Origin: Vibrio parahaemolyticus
Lineage (GTDB): Bacteria; Pseudomonadota; Gammaproteobacteria; Enterobacterales; Vibrionaceae
DNA: 64,000 nt
Assembly: GCF_900460535.1 (NCBI RefSeq)
Contig: NZ_UHIL01000002.1
Location: 806,001 to 870,000 of the forward strand
Reading direction: 5' to 3'
The position numbers and the translations under genes are program-made. Below are positions 1 through 6,572 of this stretch, piece by piece; within the stretch, counting starts at the first letter, position 1, and each line of letters starts with the position of its first letter. The notes under the pieces are model-generated. The model saw only the letters and a program-made list of their open reading frames with translations. It made no database searches and was not told where the DNA came from.

Positions 1-170
1 TGCGCATTGGCTTTTTGCTCGGCGCGTCTTGCTGGCTAACCAATAATATTCTGGTGGGTTCCATTGGTGGAACGCTGTTAGAAATGACCGTGATCGTGAT
101 GAATTTATTGACGATTTATCGCTTACATCGTCAGCAATCAGAATCCATGATTAATCAATCAAGTTATTAG
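1..170 (+). CDS. YgjV family inner-membrane protein, C-terminal fragment
   Basis: Only the last 55 codons are present; the gene runs in from upstream, in the frame starting at base 3. The fragment contains a hydrophobic stretch with N-N-I-L-V-G-S-I-G-G-T-L-L-E, followed by a second hydrophobic helix and a basic tail. The S-I-G-G-T-x-x-E signature matches what I recall of the C-terminal half of E. coli YgjV, a small multi-helix membrane protein of unknown function. It ends 7 bases before kdgF, so it is very probably co-transcribed with the uronate genes. A role in pectin or alginate use is suggested only by position. The true start and any further upstream operon genes (for example kduD) cannot be seen. 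Confidence 0.7.
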   Translation, partial: RIGFLLGASCWLTNNILVGSIGGTLLEMTVIVMNLLTIYRLHRQQSESMINQSSY

Positions 171-177
171 GTGAACC

Positions 178-498
178 ATGTTCGTATTTAACCAAGACAT
201 TCCGATGGAAGATCTCGGCGAGGGGATTTCACGCAAAGTACTGGCACACAGCGACAACATGATGTCGGTAGAAGTGCACTTTGAAGAAGGTGCAATTGGT
301 GCGATGCACTCACACCCGCACGAGCAGCTGACTTACGTGCTTTCTGGTGAGTTTGAATTCACCATCGGTGATGAGAAAAAAATCGTCAAAACGGGCGATA
401 CTATGTACAAAGAGCCAAACATTGAGCATGGCTGCGTTTGTCTGAAAGCGGGTGTACTTATCGATACTTTCACCCCAATGCGCAAAGATTTTGTTTAA
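178..498 (+). CDS. kdgF: KdgF-type cupin, unsaturated uronate linearisation
   Basis: A 106-residue single-domain cupin. Its metal site is visible as H44-S-H46-P-H48-E-Q50 plus H84. Near the C-terminus D96, F98 and R102 have the spacing I recall for the functional residues of characterised KdgF. KdgF converts 4,5-unsaturated galacturonate, released by pectate and oligogalacturonate lyases, into the linear ketouronate, a step once thought to be spontaneous. The protein should be cytoplasmic because it has no signal sequence. It sits between a YgjV-like gene and an RpiB-fold isomerase and is likely translated from the same message. The ATG follows GTGAACC closely and the length is typical of the family. 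Confidence 0.9.
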   Translation: MFVFNQDIPMEDLGEGISRKVLAHSDNMMSVEVHFEEGAIGAMHSHPHEQLTYVLSGEFEFTIGDEKKIVKTGDTMYKEPNIEHGCVCLKAGVLIDTFTPMRKDFV

Positions 499-538
499 GA
501 ATTGAAATTTGAATGCGGAGTTTCCGCAGGAGTAACAC

Positions 539-1174
539 ATGAAAATTGCACTAATGATGGAAAACAGCCAAGCAGCGAAAAACGCAATGGTGGCTGGTGA
601 GCTTAACTCTGTAGCAGGTGGCCTTGGTCACGATGTTTTCAATGTTGGTATGACGGATGAAAACGACCATCACCTAACTTACATTCACCTAGGTATCATG
701 GCGAGCATTCTGCTGAACTCAAAAGCTGTGGACTTCGTGGTAACTGGTTGTGGTACTGGCCAAGGTGCATTGATGTCTTGCAACCTACACCCTGGCGTTG
801 TTTGTGGTTACTGCCTAGAGCCATCAGACGCGTTCCTGTTCAACCAAATCAATAACGGCAATGCGATTTCTCTAGCATTTGCGAAAGGTTTTGGTTGGGC
901 GGGTGAATTGAACGTTCGTTACATCTTCGAAAAAGCGTTCACAGGCAAACGCGGCGAAGGTTACCCAATTGAGCGTGCAGCACCTCAGCAAGCGAACGCG
1001 GCTATCCTAAACAACGTGAAATCAGCGGTAGCAAAAGACGTGGTTGAAGGTCTACGTGCTATCGACCAAGAGCTAGTGAAAACTGCAGTAGGCAGCACGC
1101 AATTCCAAGAGTGTTTCTTCGCGCACTGCCAAGTACCTGAAATTGCAGAATATGTGAAGTCGCTACTAGACTAA
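539..1174 (+). CDS. RpiB/LacAB-fold sugar isomerase, probable DhuI-type DKI isomerase
   Basis: A 211-residue protein of the ribose-5-phosphate isomerase B / LacAB fold. The nucleotide-like loop V-V-T-G-C71-G-T-G-Q-G carries the expected active-site cysteine, followed by a C-N-L-H-P-G-V segment. It is longer than RpiB itself (about 150 residues) because of a C-terminal extension. Members of this fold called DhuI replace the unrelated KduI and isomerise 5-keto-4-deoxyuronate to 3-deoxy-D-glycero-2,5-hexodiulosonate. The position directly after kdgF, with no KduI gene nearby, supports that role. The product would go to KduD, which is not in the window. An AGGAG-type site precedes the ATG, and a strong terminator follows at 1204. 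Fold assignment is firm; substrate is inferred from context. Confidence 0.75.
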   Translation: MKIALMMENSQAAKNAMVAGELNSVAGGLGHDVFNVGMTDENDHHLTYIHLGIMASILLNSKAVDFVVTGCGTGQGALMSCNLHPGVVCGYCLEPSDAFLFNQINNGNAISLAFAKGFGWAGELNVRYIFEKAFTGKRGEGYPIERAAPQQANAAILNNVKSAVAKDVVEGLRAIDQELVKTAVGSTQFQECFFAHCQVPEIAEYVKSLLD

Positions 1175-1203
1175 GCACTCATTTTATCGGGAAATAGGTT
1201 AAG

Positions 1204-1228
1204 GCCAGCCATTGTGCTGGCTTTTTTT
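1204..1228 (+). terminator. Rho-independent terminator after the kdgF/isomerase operon
   Basis: Stem GCCAGC/GCTGGC with loop CATTGT, followed by seven T. It lies 30 bases past the isomerase stop and ends the first transcription unit, although the esterase gene starts only about 24 bases later. Confidence 0.85.
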
Positions 1229-1251
1229 GTTTTTAAGCCGGAGAGAATGCC

Positions 1252-2163
1252 ATGCACGTTGCGCCGATTACTTCACTACAGACTTGGTTTCCTGAGCATC
1301 TCGTTTTGCCTTTGTGGTCTGAGCCTCAAATCCCCTCCCATCTGGTGCAAAGTTATCAAGAAAGAAATCCGAACGAGTTGTTACCAGATCGCGCAGTGTT
1401 TGAGATCACGCATCCCGAAATGGTCGTGTTTGAACCAGAGCAATCCAACGGGATTGGTATTTTATTGATGCCCGGTGGCGGTTATCAGCGAGTCTCGGTG
1501 GATAAAGAAGGGGCGGACAGCGCACGCGTGTTGAACCAAGCAGGTTTTACCGTGTTTGTGATGACCTATCGCATGCCAAATGAAGGGCATGAATTTGGAG
1601 CTTGGACGCCACTGGCGGACGCGCAGCGAGCAATGCGTTTGGTGCGTCAGTTGCCTTTGGCGTCTCATTTATCATCGATTGGTGTGTTAGGTTTCTCGGC
1701 TGGCGGACACGTTGCAGCGAGCTTAGCGACGAGTCACGCATTGGATATTTATCCTCTTCAAGATGAGGCGGACCGTGTATCTGCCAAGCCCGATTTTTGC
1801 GCTTTGATGTACCCGGTGATCAGTATGAACACCGACATTGCGCACATGGGCTCGCGTGCCGAGTTACTGGCTAATTTGGAACGTGAATCTGACCTTCTCC
1901 GATTCTCGCTAGAAAAACAGGTGACGTCAGACATGCCGCCTTGTTTTCTTTTACATGCCAGTGATGATACTGCCGTGAGCGTGGAAAACAGCATCGTGTT
2001 TTGGCAAGCACTTCGCCAGCACGAAATCGCGACCGAAATGCACTTGTTTGAGCAAGGTAAACACGGTTTTGGTATTCGCGATGCGCAAGGTTTGCCTGTC
2101 GCGGCGTGGCCGCAATTGCTCTCTGCATGGCTACAAAATCTGACCGAGAAAGCACGCAGATAG
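1252..2163 (+). CDS. Alpha/beta-hydrolase, acetylesterase-like (possible pectin acetylesterase)
   Basis: A 303-residue alpha/beta hydrolase. The oxyanion-hole motif P-G-G-G-Y is at residues 74-78 and the nucleophile elbow G-F-S149-A-G-G at 147-152. D238 or D239 and H271 (in G-K-H-G-F-G) are the likely acid and base. This arrangement is typical of acetyl esterases of the BD-FAE/PaeX type. No signal peptide is evident, so a cytoplasmic protein that deacetylates imported oligogalacturonides is plausible. The gene lies between the isomerase operon and kdgK, inside the pectin locus. The ATG at 1252 follows a GGAGAG ribosome site at about 1241. Esterase activity is well supported by motif; the pectin substrate is inferred only from neighbours. 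Confidence 0.7.
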   Translation: MHVAPITSLQTWFPEHLVLPLWSEPQIPSHLVQSYQERNPNELLPDRAVFEITHPEMVVFEPEQSNGIGILLMPGGGYQRVSVDKEGADSARVLNQAGFTVFVMTYRMPNEGHEFGAWTPLADAQRAMRLVRQLPLASHLSSIGVLGFSAGGHVAASLATSHALDIYPLQDEADRVSAKPDFCALMYPVISMNTDIAHMGSRAELLANLERESDLLRFSLEKQVTSDMPPCFLLHASDDTAVSVENSIVFWQALRQHEIATEMHLFEQGKHGFGIRDAQGLPVAAWPQLLSAWLQNLTEKARR

Positions 2164-2180
2164 ATCAAGCTCACGAAATA

Positions 2181-2200
2181 AATGAACCGTTGTTTTATTT
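2181..2200. promoter_or_regulatory. KdgR-like operator upstream of kdgK-eda
   Basis: AATGAACCGTTGTTTTATTT, an imperfect palindrome about 60 bases before the kdgK start. Read on the minus strand it aligns with four other sites in the locus around the core AAAACA-N-CG. This fits the Dickeya KdgR consensus as I remember it (AATRAAAYRYYRTTTYATT). The regulator gene itself is not in the window. Confidence 0.65.
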
Positions 2201-2261
2201 TTATTGTTAACTGGTTTTGTAATTGCAATAATGGCGACATCAAATACTGAGGAGACTTCCC

Positions 2262-3191
2262 ATGAACCCAATCAGTCGTGTCGCCATCATCGGCGAATGT
2301 ATGGTGGAGCTTAAAAAACATGACGGCGTGCTACAGCAAGGTTTTGGCGGTGATACGCTCAATACCGCGGTGTATCTTTCTCGTCTAACCAAACAACACG
2401 GGGTCGAAACTTCGTATGTGACGGGATTAGGACATGATCCGTTTAGTCGTGAAATGCTAACGGCATGGCGTGAAGAGGGGATCAATACGGACATGGTCTA
2501 TCTTTCTGAAGATAAGTTGCCAGGCATTTACGCGATTGAAACCGCCGAAGATGGCGAGCGTAGCTTCTTTTACTGGCGTAATGATGCGGCGGCAAAATAC
2601 TGGTTGCGTGAGCGAGCATTGTTGTCGTTGGTGAAAGATCTTTGTCAGCATCAAATGATCTACCTGAGTGGCATTAGCTTGGCGATCATCTCGGACGATT
2701 GTCGTCAGATGTTGATTGAGCTGCTAACAATGTGCCGTAAAGAAGGTGTGAAAATCGCATTCGATAACAACTTCCGCCCTAAGCTCTGGCCTAACATCGA
2801 GCAAGCTCGTGATTTTTACTCAAAGATCCTCAGCGTCACCGACATGGCATTTTTGACCTTCGATGACGAGGTCATGCTGTGGGGAGATAAGCACGAAGAT
2901 GAAGCGATCAGCCGTACGAAAAACTTTGGTGTGAAAGAGATCATCGTGAAACGTGGCGCGGACGACTGTTTTGTTGTAACACAAGATCAACAACATACCG
3001 TTGCGGCCTTGAAGGTCGATGCTGTGGTGGATACTACGGCGGCGGGTGATTCTTTTAGTGCGGGTTATCTTGCAAAACGAATTTTAGGCGGAGACGTTGC
3101 TGAGTCTGCGCTTGCTGGGCACAAAGTGGCTGGCACGGTTATTCAACATCGCGGCGCGATCATTCCAAGCCAAGCGATGCCAACTATTTAA
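2262..3191 (+). CDS. kdgK: 2-keto-3-deoxygluconate kinase
   Basis: A 309-residue PfkB/ribokinase-family kinase of the usual KdgK length. The N-terminal sugar-binding signature G-F-G-G-D-T-L-N-T-A is at 27-36. The C-terminal signature D-T-T-A-A-G-D263-S-F supplies the anion hole and the catalytic aspartate. It phosphorylates KDG from uronate breakdown to KDPG in the cytoplasm. The gene is preceded by a GAGGAGA ribosome site and a KdgR-like operator, and is followed after 11 bases by the aldolase, so the two form an operon. The same enzyme also serves alginate and glucuronate routes, so it is not diagnostic of pectin alone; the adjacent lyases make pectin the obvious source. Confidence 0.93.
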   Translation: MNPISRVAIIGECMVELKKHDGVLQQGFGGDTLNTAVYLSRLTKQHGVETSYVTGLGHDPFSREMLTAWREEGINTDMVYLSEDKLPGIYAIETAEDGERSFFYWRNDAAAKYWLRERALLSLVKDLCQHQMIYLSGISLAIISDDCRQMLIELLTMCRKEGVKIAFDNNFRPKLWPNIEQARDFYSKILSVTDMAFLTFDDEVMLWGDKHEDEAISRTKNFGVKEIIVKRGADDCFVVTQDQQHTVAALKVDAVVDTTAAGDSFSAGYLAKRILGGDVAESALAGHKVAGTVIQHRGAIIPSQAMPTI

Positions 3192-3202
3192 GGAACGATG
3201 AA

Positions 3203-3826
3203 ATGAAAGATCTGAACCAACAACTTTCAGAAATTAAAGTAGTCCCTGTTATCGCGATCAAAGACGCAGGTAAGGCAGTGAAACTGGCACAGGTGCTGAT
3301 TGAAAATGGCCTGCCATGTGCTGAAGTGACGTTCCGTACTGAGGATGCCGCTTTAGCGATCAAAAACATGCGCGAAGCGTACCCAGAGATGTTGATTGGC
3401 GCGGGAACTGTGCTGACAAGCGCGCAAGTGGATGAAGCGATTGATGCGGGCGTGGACTTTATTGTGAGCCCAGGTTTCAACCCAACTACAGTGAAATACT
3501 GCCAACAGCGTAACGTGACCATCGTCCCTGGTGTCAACAATCCAAGCTTGGTTGAACAAGCAATGGAAATGGGTCTGCGTACGCTGAAGTTTTTCCCAGC
3601 AGAACCGTCAGGCGGCGTCGCGATGCTAAAAGCATTGTCTGCGGTTTACCCTGTAAAATTCATGCCAACCGGTGGCGTGAGCCCAAGTAATGTTAAAGAT
3701 TACTTGTCTATTTCTTCAGTCTTAGCGTGTGGTGGTACTTGGATGGTACCCGGCGATTTGATTGACAACGAGCAATGGGATGAACTGGCGAAGCTGGTTC
3801 GTGAAGTTGCGGGAATTATCGAATAA
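3203..3826 (+). CDS. eda: KDPG/KHG aldolase
   Basis: A 207-residue class I aldolase of standard Eda size. It carries E41 in A-E-V-T-F-R and the Schiff-base lysine K129 in T-L-K-F-F-P-A-E, with the phosphate-binding P-T-G-G-V segment further on. It splits KDPG into pyruvate and glyceraldehyde-3-phosphate, the last step of the pathway in this locus. It starts 11 bases after kdgK with an AAGGAA site, so it is co-transcribed. A strong terminator follows at 3893. Vibrio genomes often carry another eda next to edd for the Entner-Doudoroff pathway, so this may be the uronate-dedicated copy. That is inference. Confidence 0.93.
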   Translation: MKDLNQQLSEIKVVPVIAIKDAGKAVKLAQVLIENGLPCAEVTFRTEDAALAIKNMREAYPEMLIGAGTVLTSAQVDEAIDAGVDFIVSPGFNPTTVKYCQQRNVTIVPGVNNPSLVEQAMEMGLRTLKFFPAEPSGGVAMLKALSAVYPVKFMPTGGVSPSNVKDYLSISSVLACGGTWMVPGDLIDNEQWDELAKLVREVAGIIE

Positions 3827-3892
3827 TTCCTCACCCCGGTTAGCGCCGAGAACTATCGTAGATAGTCGAACGATCTTTTGAGCAATTTGCCA

Positions 3893-3923
3893 ACGCCTGC
3901 GGCTCCACCGTAGGCGTTTTTTT
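3893..3923 (+). terminator. Terminator after kdgK-eda
   Basis: Ten-base stem ACGCCTGCGG/CCGTAGGCGT (one G-U pair) with loop CTCCA, then a T run. It also separates the operon from the convergent symporter gene. Confidence 0.85.
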
Positions 3924-4010
3924 ATGTGCAGTTTTGGCGAGTTAAAAGCCAGCTTTCCACTAGGCGCGACACAAAACAACGCGCCCAACACGGTTTACTT
4001 ACCCATTTAC

Positions 4011-5750
4011 TTACTTAGTTTTTTGTTTCTGCCAAGCACGTTTAGAGTGCTGGGTAGGTTGTAGTAGGAACAAGCTAAACAGCAACACGATGCAGCCAAT
4101 TGCGACAAAGATGGATTGAGAAGAGCCCGCTAACACGACGCCGGCAAGAATCAGTAACATGCCCGCCAATGCTGTGATGGAGCCGACATAAAGTCCTTGC
4201 TTATGATTGATAGGGGACTGCTCCTCGTCGCTGATCGGTGTGGCTAGTTGAATCGCAAGTGCAGTGCGACTTTGCTGGATTGATGGTGACTCTTTGGCAT
4301 AAAAGACCCGAGTAGACAGGAAGAAGCCTCCCGTCACCAGTAAATGAACGGCAAGCGTTGCGACCACGGACAGGTCTTTGCTTTCTCTTGGCGTTAATGG
4401 CAAGGAAGAGAACCACTGTGCATCAAAGATAAACATCATAAAGAGCGATACTGCGCATCCGACCATAACGGTGGCCCACCCCGACCAGTTTGGTGTTTTC
4501 AAACTGACAAGCGCAAGCAGAGATGGGATGTTGATTGGCATCTGAATGAACGCCGCGAACACAATCATCATGTCGAACAAGCTGTACGACTCAACAGACG
4601 ACAGCAGCAAAGCTGTGACCGTGGCTAATATGCCAGATACTATCGTCGCAATTTTTCCAACCATCAACTGCTGACGACTGGTAGCATTTGGGTTGAACCA
4701 CACTTGGTAGAGGCTTTTGACCACAATGCCAGCGTTGCGGTTGTGTGCTGATGAAAGCGGCGCAATGGTCGCGGCCACCAATGCCACCATCACCAATCCG
4801 AGTAAACCTTGAGGCATGTAATGTTGGATGTAGTAAAGATAAGCGGCGTTGTTCGCACTCTGCTCTAGTGCAGGATAGATCGCCAGTAAATCGATGTTTT
4901 GCGCTGCCACGAACCACGCTGGCATAAACCACAGTACAGGGGCAAAAACAAACAGCACACCAGCAACGAATGCGGCCTTGGTGGCGTCTTTATCGTTGGC
5001 GGTGGTCAGAAAGCGATAGCAGCTCAAGGTGTGGTTATTACTCATGGTTTGTTGCAGCAGCATGGCGATCGCCCACATCACAAACAGAGACGGCATCCTG
5101 ATCTGTTCACCATAAATTGGCGTGGTGTACGCAAACACTTCGCTTGGTGAGTCAAAGCGTTGCAGTGCGGTATAGCCGATCACTAGAGTAATGGCGATCA
5201 GCAAAATTAATTGAATCACATTCGTCACAGACACTGTCCACGCGCCGCCACTCACGGCGATCAAAGTGACGATCACCCCCATAGCGAGAATGGTGGTCGA
5301 CATCTCAATGGCAAAAACGGCAGAGAAAAAAGACGCCAATCCGTTTATCCAAATAGCACAGGCGATCAAAGTCAGCGGAAAGCTTAACCATGTGAATAGC
5401 TGTTCTGATGTGTGGCCAAACCGCACTCGAATCACTTCCATGGCGGTTTCTACGCGTAACCTTCGATAGCGACGCGCAAAAAATGCTGCCGCGACGAAAA
5501 ATCCCAACGCATTTCCCCAAAAGATAAACATCACGCTGATGCCATCTTCATACGCTTTGGCTGCGGCACCCGTAAACGTCCACGCTGAAAATTGCGTCAT
5601 GAATGCAGTCGCGCCAGCCATCCACCACATCATGGCTCCTCCACCTTGAAGGAAGTCGTTCGACGAGGTGGAAAAGCGGCGAAATAGCCACGCAGCGATC
5701 CCAATAAAGAGCAGATAGATCATTACGATCATCGAATCCAATAAAGTCAT
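4011..5750 (-). CDS. Sodium:solute symporter (SSS family), probable uronate/oligogalacturonate uptake
   Basis: A 579-residue, very hydrophobic protein with more than a dozen predicted membrane helices. The N-terminal segment F-L-Q-G-G-G-A-M-M-W-W-M-A-G-A-T-A-F is the conserved first region of the SSS family. It is clearly paralogous to the symporter at 9101 (shared W-W-M-x-G-A-T-A-F-M-T-Q-F-S-A-W-T-F-T-G-A-A). It faces kdgM with two KdgR-like operators in the 129-base gap, so it is probably regulated with the pectin genes. The expected role is inner-membrane, Na+-driven import of galacturonate, digalacturonate or unsaturated products. The exact substrate cannot be told from sequence. The ATG at 5750 sits a few bases after a GTGAGC-like site. 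Confidence 0.85.
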   Translation of the reverse strand: MTLLDSMIVMIYLLFIGIAAWLFRRFSTSSNDFLQGGGAMMWWMAGATAFMTQFSAWTFTGAAAKAYEDGISVMFIFWGNALGFFVAAAFFARRYRRLRVETAMEVIRVRFGHTSEQLFTWLSFPLTLIACAIWINGLASFFSAVFAIEMSTTILAMGVIVTLIAVSGGAWTVSVTNVIQLILLIAITLVIGYTALQRFDSPSEVFAYTTPIYGEQIRMPSLFVMWAIAMLLQQTMSNNHTLSCYRFLTTANDKDATKAAFVAGVLFVFAPVLWFMPAWFVAAQNIDLLAIYPALEQSANNAAYLYYIQHYMPQGLLGLVMVALVAATIAPLSSAHNRNAGIVVKSLYQVWFNPNATSRQQLMVGKIATIVSGILATVTALLLSSVESYSLFDMMIVFAAFIQMPINIPSLLALVSLKTPNWSGWATVMVGCAVSLFMMFIFDAQWFSSLPLTPRESKDLSVVATLAVHLLVTGGFFLSTRVFYAKESPSIQQSRTALAIQLATPISDEEQSPINHKQGLYVGSITALAGMLLILAGVVLAGSSQSIFVAIGCIVLLFSLFLLQPTQHSKRAWQKQKTK

Positions 5751-5770
5751 GTGTCATAGCTCACGAAAAA

Positions 5771-5790
5771 ATTAAAACACCGTTTTAAAG
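5771..5790. promoter_or_regulatory. KdgR-like operator, symporter side of divergent promoter
   Basis: ATTAAAACACCGTTTTAAAG. The inner part TTAAAAC-ACC-GTTTTAA is a perfect palindrome and the most symmetric of the five sites. It lies 21 bases upstream of the symporter start codon, where binding would block its promoter or leader. Confidence 0.75.
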
Positions 5791-5860
5791 ATCACAAAAA
5801 TACCGATAAGAACTTTATCAGTACGTAATAATGAATATATTAAAACAAGATTTATTATAA

Positions 5861-5880
5861 AATAAAATGGTGTTTCAAAA
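5861..5880. promoter_or_regulatory. KdgR-like operator abutting the kdgM start
   Basis: AATAAAATGGTGTTTCAAAA, ending on the first base of the kdgM start codon. Its minus strand aligns with the other sites (GAAACA-C-CA core). It is centred about 100 bases from the site at 5771, which would allow joint control of both divergent units. Confidence 0.65.
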
Positions 5881-6557
5881 TGAAAGTTAGATACCTTACT
5901 TCTGCACTCTTACTTGCAATGACTTCTGGTTTAGCGGCTGCCGCATCGGTGGATATTCGTCATGAATATGTGCCTGATCGTGATGGTGACGAACATCGAG
6001 ATCGTATTTACGTTTCTCACCGTTTCGACAACCAAATCGGTTTTAGCGTGGAAGCAAAATGGAACTACAAAGATGGTCACATGGGCAATGCAGGCCATGA
6101 AACTGGCGTGAGCTACCGTTGGAAAGCGACCGACAATTTCTCTCTAACGCCGGGCATTAACATTGATGCCAGCCCATCGGGTGCGTCAGTGTTCAAGTAC
6201 AACTTGACTGGCGCGTACAAAATCAATGACGAGTGGGATGTCGCTGCGCGTATTCGTCATGGGTACAAAAACACAGACGACTCGCGTTATAACCAGCTCA
6301 ACCTTTACGCAAACCGTAAGTTTGAATGGGGCAAGCTTGGCGTAGAAGCGGAGTACAAAGATATTCATGGCGGTGAAGGTGGCTGGAAAGACAAAGGTCA
6401 TGATCAGCTGATCGACTTTAAAGGCGAATACACCAAGTTAGAAAGTGGCGTGATTCCATTCTTCGCTATCGCGGCTATCACGCACAAGGGTGACGGCTCA
6501 GAGTTTAAAGATGAATATGTTCCTCGTTTCCGTGTCGGTTTGAAATACAACTTCTAA
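5880..6557 (+). CDS. kdgM: KdgM-family oligogalacturonate-specific outer-membrane porin
   Basis: A 225-residue outer-membrane beta-barrel. A signal peptide (about residues 1-22, ending L-A-A-A-A) is followed by S-V-D-I-R-H-E-Y and alternating aromatic strands with many charged residues. The C-terminus is L-K-Y-N-F, the terminal aromatic signal for barrel insertion. The conserved D-R-D-G-D-E-H-R-D-R-I-Y and H-E-x-G-V-S-Y-R-W patterns are typical of KdgM. It would admit oligogalacturonates to the periplasm, where PelX from the next gene acts. The 15-base spacing to pelX indicates an operon. An operator-like palindrome overlaps its 5' end. Alginate porins of the same family exist, but the pelX neighbour favours pectin. 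Confidence 0.9.
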   Translation: MKVRYLTSALLLAMTSGLAAAASVDIRHEYVPDRDGDEHRDRIYVSHRFDNQIGFSVEAKWNYKDGHMGNAGHETGVSYRWKATDNFSLTPGINIDASPSGASVFKYNLTGAYKINDEWDVAARIRHGYKNTDDSRYNQLNLYANRKFEWGKLGVEAEYKDIHGGEGGWKDKGHDQLIDFKGEYTKLESGVIPFFAIAAITHKGDGSEFKDEYVPRFRVGLKYNF

Positions 6558-6572
6558 CAAGGAAAAGTGACC

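Noticed and set aside
1214..1468. Overlapping reading frame before the esterase gene
   Set aside because: It starts in the terminator T run, lies out of frame over the esterase gene and has no domain.
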